Positions 60,926 through 64,000 of a DNA stretch of 64,000 nucleotides are shown in pieces. The stretch is from contig NZ_CP016353.1 of NCBI RefSeq assembly GCF_002240355.1, positions 6,673,001 through 6,737,000 on the forward strand, given 5' to 3'. The translations under genes and the position numbers were made by a program. The notes under the pieces were generated by a model. It saw nothing but the letters and a program-made list of their open reading frames with translations. It searched no databases and was not told the DNA's origin. How positions within the stretch are numbered: the first letter of the stretch is position 1; each line of letters opens with the position of its first letter. This DNA is from Prauserella marina. Lineage in GTDB: Bacteria; Actinomycetota; Actinomycetes; Mycobacteriales; Pseudonocardiaceae.

Positions 60926-61818
60926 CGGCCTTCCTGCAAAACTGCTTCGCCGGACTGTCACTCGGTTCGACCTACGCCTTGGTGGCGCTGGGTTTCGTCG
61001 TGATCTTCAAGTCGAGCGGGGTCATCAACTTCGCGCAGGGCGGCCTGCTCGCGCTCGGCGCCTACCTCGGATACACGTTCGCGAACGAGCTCGCGCTCGC
61101 CTTCGTCGTCGCGGTCGTGTTGTGCTGCCTTTCGACGGCCGTCGTCGGCGCGACGTTCGAACGCATCGTGCTGCGGCGAATGGTGGGCCAGCCGCCCTTC
61201 GCCGTCATCATGATCACGATCGGACTGCTGTTCATCCTGTCCCCGCTCGTCACCGCGATCTGGGGATTCGACCAGAAACAGCTCGACAATCCGTGGAACA
61301 TCAGGACGGTCGAGCTCGGCGGCGTGGTCTTCGGAGTCCGCGACCTGTGGACCATCGGCATCACGGCGGCCGTCGTCGTCGGGTTCTTCGTGTTCTTCCG
61401 CCGCACCTCGCTGGGACTCGCGATGCGGGTGACGGCGTTCGATCAGGAAGCCGCTCTGGCACAGGGAATCAGCGCCCGCAGGGTGTACGCGACGTCGTGG
61501 GCGATCTCGGCCGCGCTCGGCGCGCTGGCCGGTGTCCTCATGGCGACCGGGCCGGGCGGACTGAACCCCTCGATCGGCAACATCGCGCTGGCCGCGTTCC
61601 CCGCGATGATCCTCGGCGGCATGGATTCCCCTTCCGGTGCCGTGCTCGGCGGGTTGATCATCGGCCTAGCCGAGGCGCTGACGAGGGGTTACCAGGACCA
61701 GCTCTTCTCGTGGGCCGGCAGCAACGTCTCGGTGATCGTGCCCTACGTGCTGATGATCCTGATCCTGCTCGTCCGGCCATACGGGCTGCTCGGCACCAAG
61801 GAAGTGAGGCGGGTCTGA
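60922..61818 (+). CDS. Branched-chain-type ABC importer, permease (LivH type)
   Basis: 298 residues, about eight helices. LSLGSTYALVALGFVVIFKSSGVINFAQGGLLALGAYL is the LivH opening; the EAA-like loop MRVTAFDQEAALAQGISARRVYATSWAISAALGALAGVL is present. ATG overlaps the ligase stop. Forms the channel with the LivM-type protein. Confidence 0.94.
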   Translation: MTAFLQNCFAGLSLGSTYALVALGFVVIFKSSGVINFAQGGLLALGAYLGYTFANELALAFVVAVVLCCLSTAVVGATFERIVLRRMVGQPPFAVIMITIGLLFILSPLVTAIWGFDQKQLDNPWNIRTVELGGVVFGVRDLWTIGITAAVVVGFFVFFRRTSLGLAMRVTAFDQEAALAQGISARRVYATSWAISAALGALAGVLMATGPGGLNPSIGNIALAAFPAMILGGMDSPSGAVLGGLIIGLAEALTRGYQDQLFSWAGSNVSVIVPYVLMILILLVRPYGLLGTKEVRRV

Positions 61819-62912
61819 TGGGCGCGCACCGCAACGCCACCTTGGGGTACGCCGACGATCTGCGGTTGTTCCCCACCCCGCTCAAGCGCACGGGCCTGCT
61901 CGTGATGCTCGTCGTCTTCCTCGTGCTGCCCACCATCGTTCGCGACGACTTCTGGCTTTCCGTGCTCATCTACGTCGGGATCACCGCGGTGGGTGCGATC
62001 GGGCTGAACCTGCTGACCGGCTATTGCGGCCAGATCTCGCTCGGCCACGCCTTCTTCATCGGCGCTGGTGCTTACGCGGCGGCGAGATTCGGTGGAGCGA
62101 TGGGACTTCCGCTCCCGGTGTGGCTGCTCGGCGCCGCGCTCGTCGGCGCGATCCTCGGTGGGCTCGTCGGCCCGTTCGCATTGCGGCTGCGGGGTCACTA
62201 CCTCGCGATCGTCACGCTCGGCCTCGTTTTCATCGGCGATCATTTGTGGCGCAACCTCACCGGCATCACGGGAGGAAACTCGGGGACCTCCGTCGCGGCA
62301 TCCGCCTCGCTCGGGCCGATCGACCTCGACGGCCTCTCCGTCTTCGGTCAGTTCTACTCCCGCAACCAGGGCTGGTTCTGGCTCGTGTGGGGCCTCGTCG
62401 CGATCGTCGCGCTGCTGGCGAAGAACCTGGCGAGAACAAGGCCGGGAAGAGCATTGCAGGCCATCAGGGACAGGGACCAGGCAGCCGAGATCATCGGTGT
62501 CCGCGCGGGGCGCTACAAGATCGGCGCCTTCATGGTCTCCAGCGCCATCGCGTCGATGGCCGGTGCGCTCTTCGGCGCCTACCAGCAGTTCGTCAGCCCT
62601 GACGAGTGGGATCTGCTGCTGTCCATCCAGTACATCGCGATCGTGATCGTCGGAGGACTCGGCACCATCTTCGGGTCGATACTGGGCGCCGTCTTCGTCG
62701 GCGCGCTTCCCGCGCTCATCGACCGCTACAGCGACGTGATCCCCGGCGTTCGAACCAGCGTCGGCGGCGAGGGATTCATCAGCGTTTTCGCGCTCAACCA
62801 AGCCATTTTCGGCCTGCTCATCGTGTTGTTCCTGGTGTTCGAACCGAGAGGACTCGCCGGGATCTGGCTGCGCATCAGGACCTACTTCGCTCACTGGCCT
62901 TTCTCCTACTGA
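61818..62912 (+). CDS. Branched-chain-type ABC importer, permease (LivM type)
   Basis: 364 residues, about ten helices. LLTGYCGQISLGHAFFIGAGAYAAARFG is the LivM signature; GRALQAIRDRDQAAEIIGVRAGRYKIGAFMVSSAIASMAGALFGAY holds the coupling loop. ATG shares a base with the LivH-type stop. Longer upstream frame rejected. Confidence 0.94.
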   Translation: MGAHRNATLGYADDLRLFPTPLKRTGLLVMLVVFLVLPTIVRDDFWLSVLIYVGITAVGAIGLNLLTGYCGQISLGHAFFIGAGAYAAARFGGAMGLPLPVWLLGAALVGAILGGLVGPFALRLRGHYLAIVTLGLVFIGDHLWRNLTGITGGNSGTSVAASASLGPIDLDGLSVFGQFYSRNQGWFWLVWGLVAIVALLAKNLARTRPGRALQAIRDRDQAAEIIGVRAGRYKIGAFMVSSAIASMAGALFGAYQQFVSPDEWDLLLSIQYIAIVIVGGLGTIFGSILGAVFVGALPALIDRYSDVIPGVRTSVGGEGFISVFALNQAIFGLLIVLFLVFEPRGLAGIWLRIRTYFAHWPFSY

Positions 62913-62927
62913 TCAAGGAGGCCCATC

Positions 62928-64000
62928 ATGCAAGGGAAACCATGGAGAATCGGGGCCGTCCTCGCCTCGGCCACGCTGCTGGCCGTCGCCGCGTGTGGTG
63001 GCGCGGGCAACGAACAGCAGTCCGGTGGAGGTCAGGCCGGCGCGCCGCCGAACACGGCGGGATTCGACGGCACGACCATCAAACTCGGGGTACTCAGCCC
63101 GCTTTCCGGTCCGGTAGCCGTCATCGGCCAGCCGCTGACCGAGGGCAACAAGGTGTGGTTCGACTACGTCAACTCGCGGGGCGGTATCGCGGGAAAGTAC
63201 AAGGTCGAACTGGTGCAGGAGGACAACCAGTACGCGGCCGACGTCACCGTGCAGCAATACAACAAGATCAAGAACGACGTCGTCGCGTTCACCCAGGTTC
63301 TCGGTACCGCTCCGACGCTCGCCGTGCTGCCGTTGCTGCGCACCGACAAGATCATCGCGGCGCCCGCCTCGCTCGACGCGTTCTGGGTTCGCGAGGACAA
63401 CCTGCTGCCGGTCGGGGCCCCCTACCAGGTGCAGGCCATCAACACGATGGACTACTACCTCACCGAGGGCGGGGGCAGCCGTGACTCGCGGATCTGCACC
63501 ATGGTCCAGGACGACGTCTACGGCGAGGCCGGTCAGCAGGGCATCGACTTCGCGGCGAAGGAGTACGGATTCACCGTCGCCAACACGCAGAAGTTCAAGG
63601 TGGGCACCGAGAACTACGCGGGCCAGATCGGTGCGCTCGCCTCGGCCGGCTGCGAGATGGTGTTCCTGACCGCGACCCCCGCCGACGCGGGCAAGATCTG
63701 GGGAACCGCCGCCCAGGCGAAGTTCGCACCGAAGTGGTTCGCGCAGTCACCGAGCTACGCCAACGCGCTGGCCCAGTCGGCTGTCGCGCCCTACCTCCAG
63801 CAGTACGTGACCATCGCGGCCGAGGGAACCGAATGGGGCGACTCGTCCGTGAAAGGCATGCGCGACATGGTGAGCAGGGCCGAACAGTACGCGCCGAAGC
63901 AGCAGCCCGACTACTACTTCGGCTTCGGCTACAACCAGGGAAGGGCCATGACCGCGTTGCTGGAGAAGGCCGTCGCCGACGGTGATCTGTCAAGGGACGG
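62928..64000 (+). CDS. Branched-chain-type ABC importer, binding lipoprotein (3' end outside window)
   Basis: Starts at ATG 62928 with AAGGAGGCCCATC upstream and remains open to the window end (357 codons visible). Lipobox LAVAACGG near residue 23. Mature LivK/Leu-Ile-Val-binding fold: IKLGVLSPLSGPVAVIGQPLTEGNKVWFDYVNSRGGIAGKYKVELVQEDNQY, later FAQSPSYANAL. The type-1 periplasmic-binding core should need about 40 more residues. Ligand unknown; the operon's acyl-CoA ligase hints at a carboxylic acid rather than an amino acid. Confidence 0.93.
   Translation, partial: MQGKPWRIGAVLASATLLAVAACGGAGNEQQSGGGQAGAPPNTAGFDGTTIKLGVLSPLSGPVAVIGQPLTEGNKVWFDYVNSRGGIAGKYKVELVQEDNQYAADVTVQQYNKIKNDVVAFTQVLGTAPTLAVLPLLRTDKIIAAPASLDAFWVREDNLLPVGAPYQVQAINTMDYYLTEGGGSRDSRICTMVQDDVYGEAGQQGIDFAAKEYGFTVANTQKFKVGTENYAGQIGALASAGCEMVFLTATPADAGKIWGTAAQAKFAPKWFAQSPSYANALAQSAVAPYLQQYVTIAAEGTEWGDSSVKGMRDMVSRAEQYAPKQQPDYYFGFGYNQGRAMTALLEKAVADGDLSRD

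Overview
The window is very G+C-rich with G/C-dominated third codon positions, and almost every base is coding or in a short spacer. The dnaK-grpE-dnaJ-hspR operon with HAIR operators, a FadE5-like acyl-CoA dehydrogenase, an EtfD-type Fe-S membrane oxidoreductase, a DUF742 protein, a probable bifunctional dCTP deaminase and an IdeR/DmdR-type iron box all point to an actinobacterium. Gene style suggests the Pseudonocardiaceae (Amycolatopsis/Prauserella-like); the family assignment is an inference. The window looks chromosomal, with no phage genes, transposases, CRISPR array or rRNA.

Layout. 0-13.2 kb: heat-shock block (clpB; dnaK-grpE-dnaJ-hspR) with three HspR boxes, around an alanine/sodium symporter, a MarR regulator and a flavohemoprotein. 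13.4-17.7 kb: PEBP protein, then an alcohol dehydrogenase-amidohydrolase-DUF59-IclR operon that resembles the accessory part of propane monooxygenase clusters but has no monooxygenase. 17.8-26.6 kb: a secreted VWA protein, an SMR/TetR pair, EtfD, DUF742, then TetR-acyl-CoA dehydrogenase-enoyl-CoA hydratase. 26.6-37.4 kb: CAP protein, dcd, MpaB-like oxygenase, tRNA-Gly, GrpB, ComB, RidA, phosphatase, VanZ, Mug, LuxR regulator, FadE5. 37.4-45.5 kb: LRR protein and a long minus-strand group (beta-helix membrane protein, SRPBCC, small lipoprotein, thioredoxin-NHL protein, GroES-like, VanW). 45.7-50.7 kb: a polar amino-acid ABC importer and two siderophore permeases. 50.7-56 kb: siderophore-binding lipoprotein, then bioY-acyl-CoA ligase-thiolase-bioM-bioN. 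56-64 kb: M20 peptidase and a Liv-type ABC importer operon with an embedded acyl-CoA ligase, cut by the window end.

How it works together. Lipid catabolism recurs: two acyl-CoA dehydrogenases, an enoyl-CoA hydratase, EtfD (which would pass electrons from acyl-CoA dehydrogenases to the membrane) and two acyl-CoA ligases. The etfD and fadE5 promoters share a TTAC(C/T)-N4-(G/A)GTAA palindrome, suggesting a common regulator. HspR, encoded here, probably controls dnaK and clpB. An iron box sits between the divergent siderophore permease and binding-protein genes.

Most unusual features: (1) a dispersed 21-bp repeat family at three intergenic sites (7.6, 30.2 and 48.3 kb), two of them organised as facing inverted arrays with a distinctive outermost unit; (2) the biotin-importer operon carrying an acyl-CoA ligase and a thiolase-fold protein that lacks the second catalytic cysteine; (3) the orphan propane-oxidation accessory operon; (4) a 31-bp operator directly abutting a TetR start codon.
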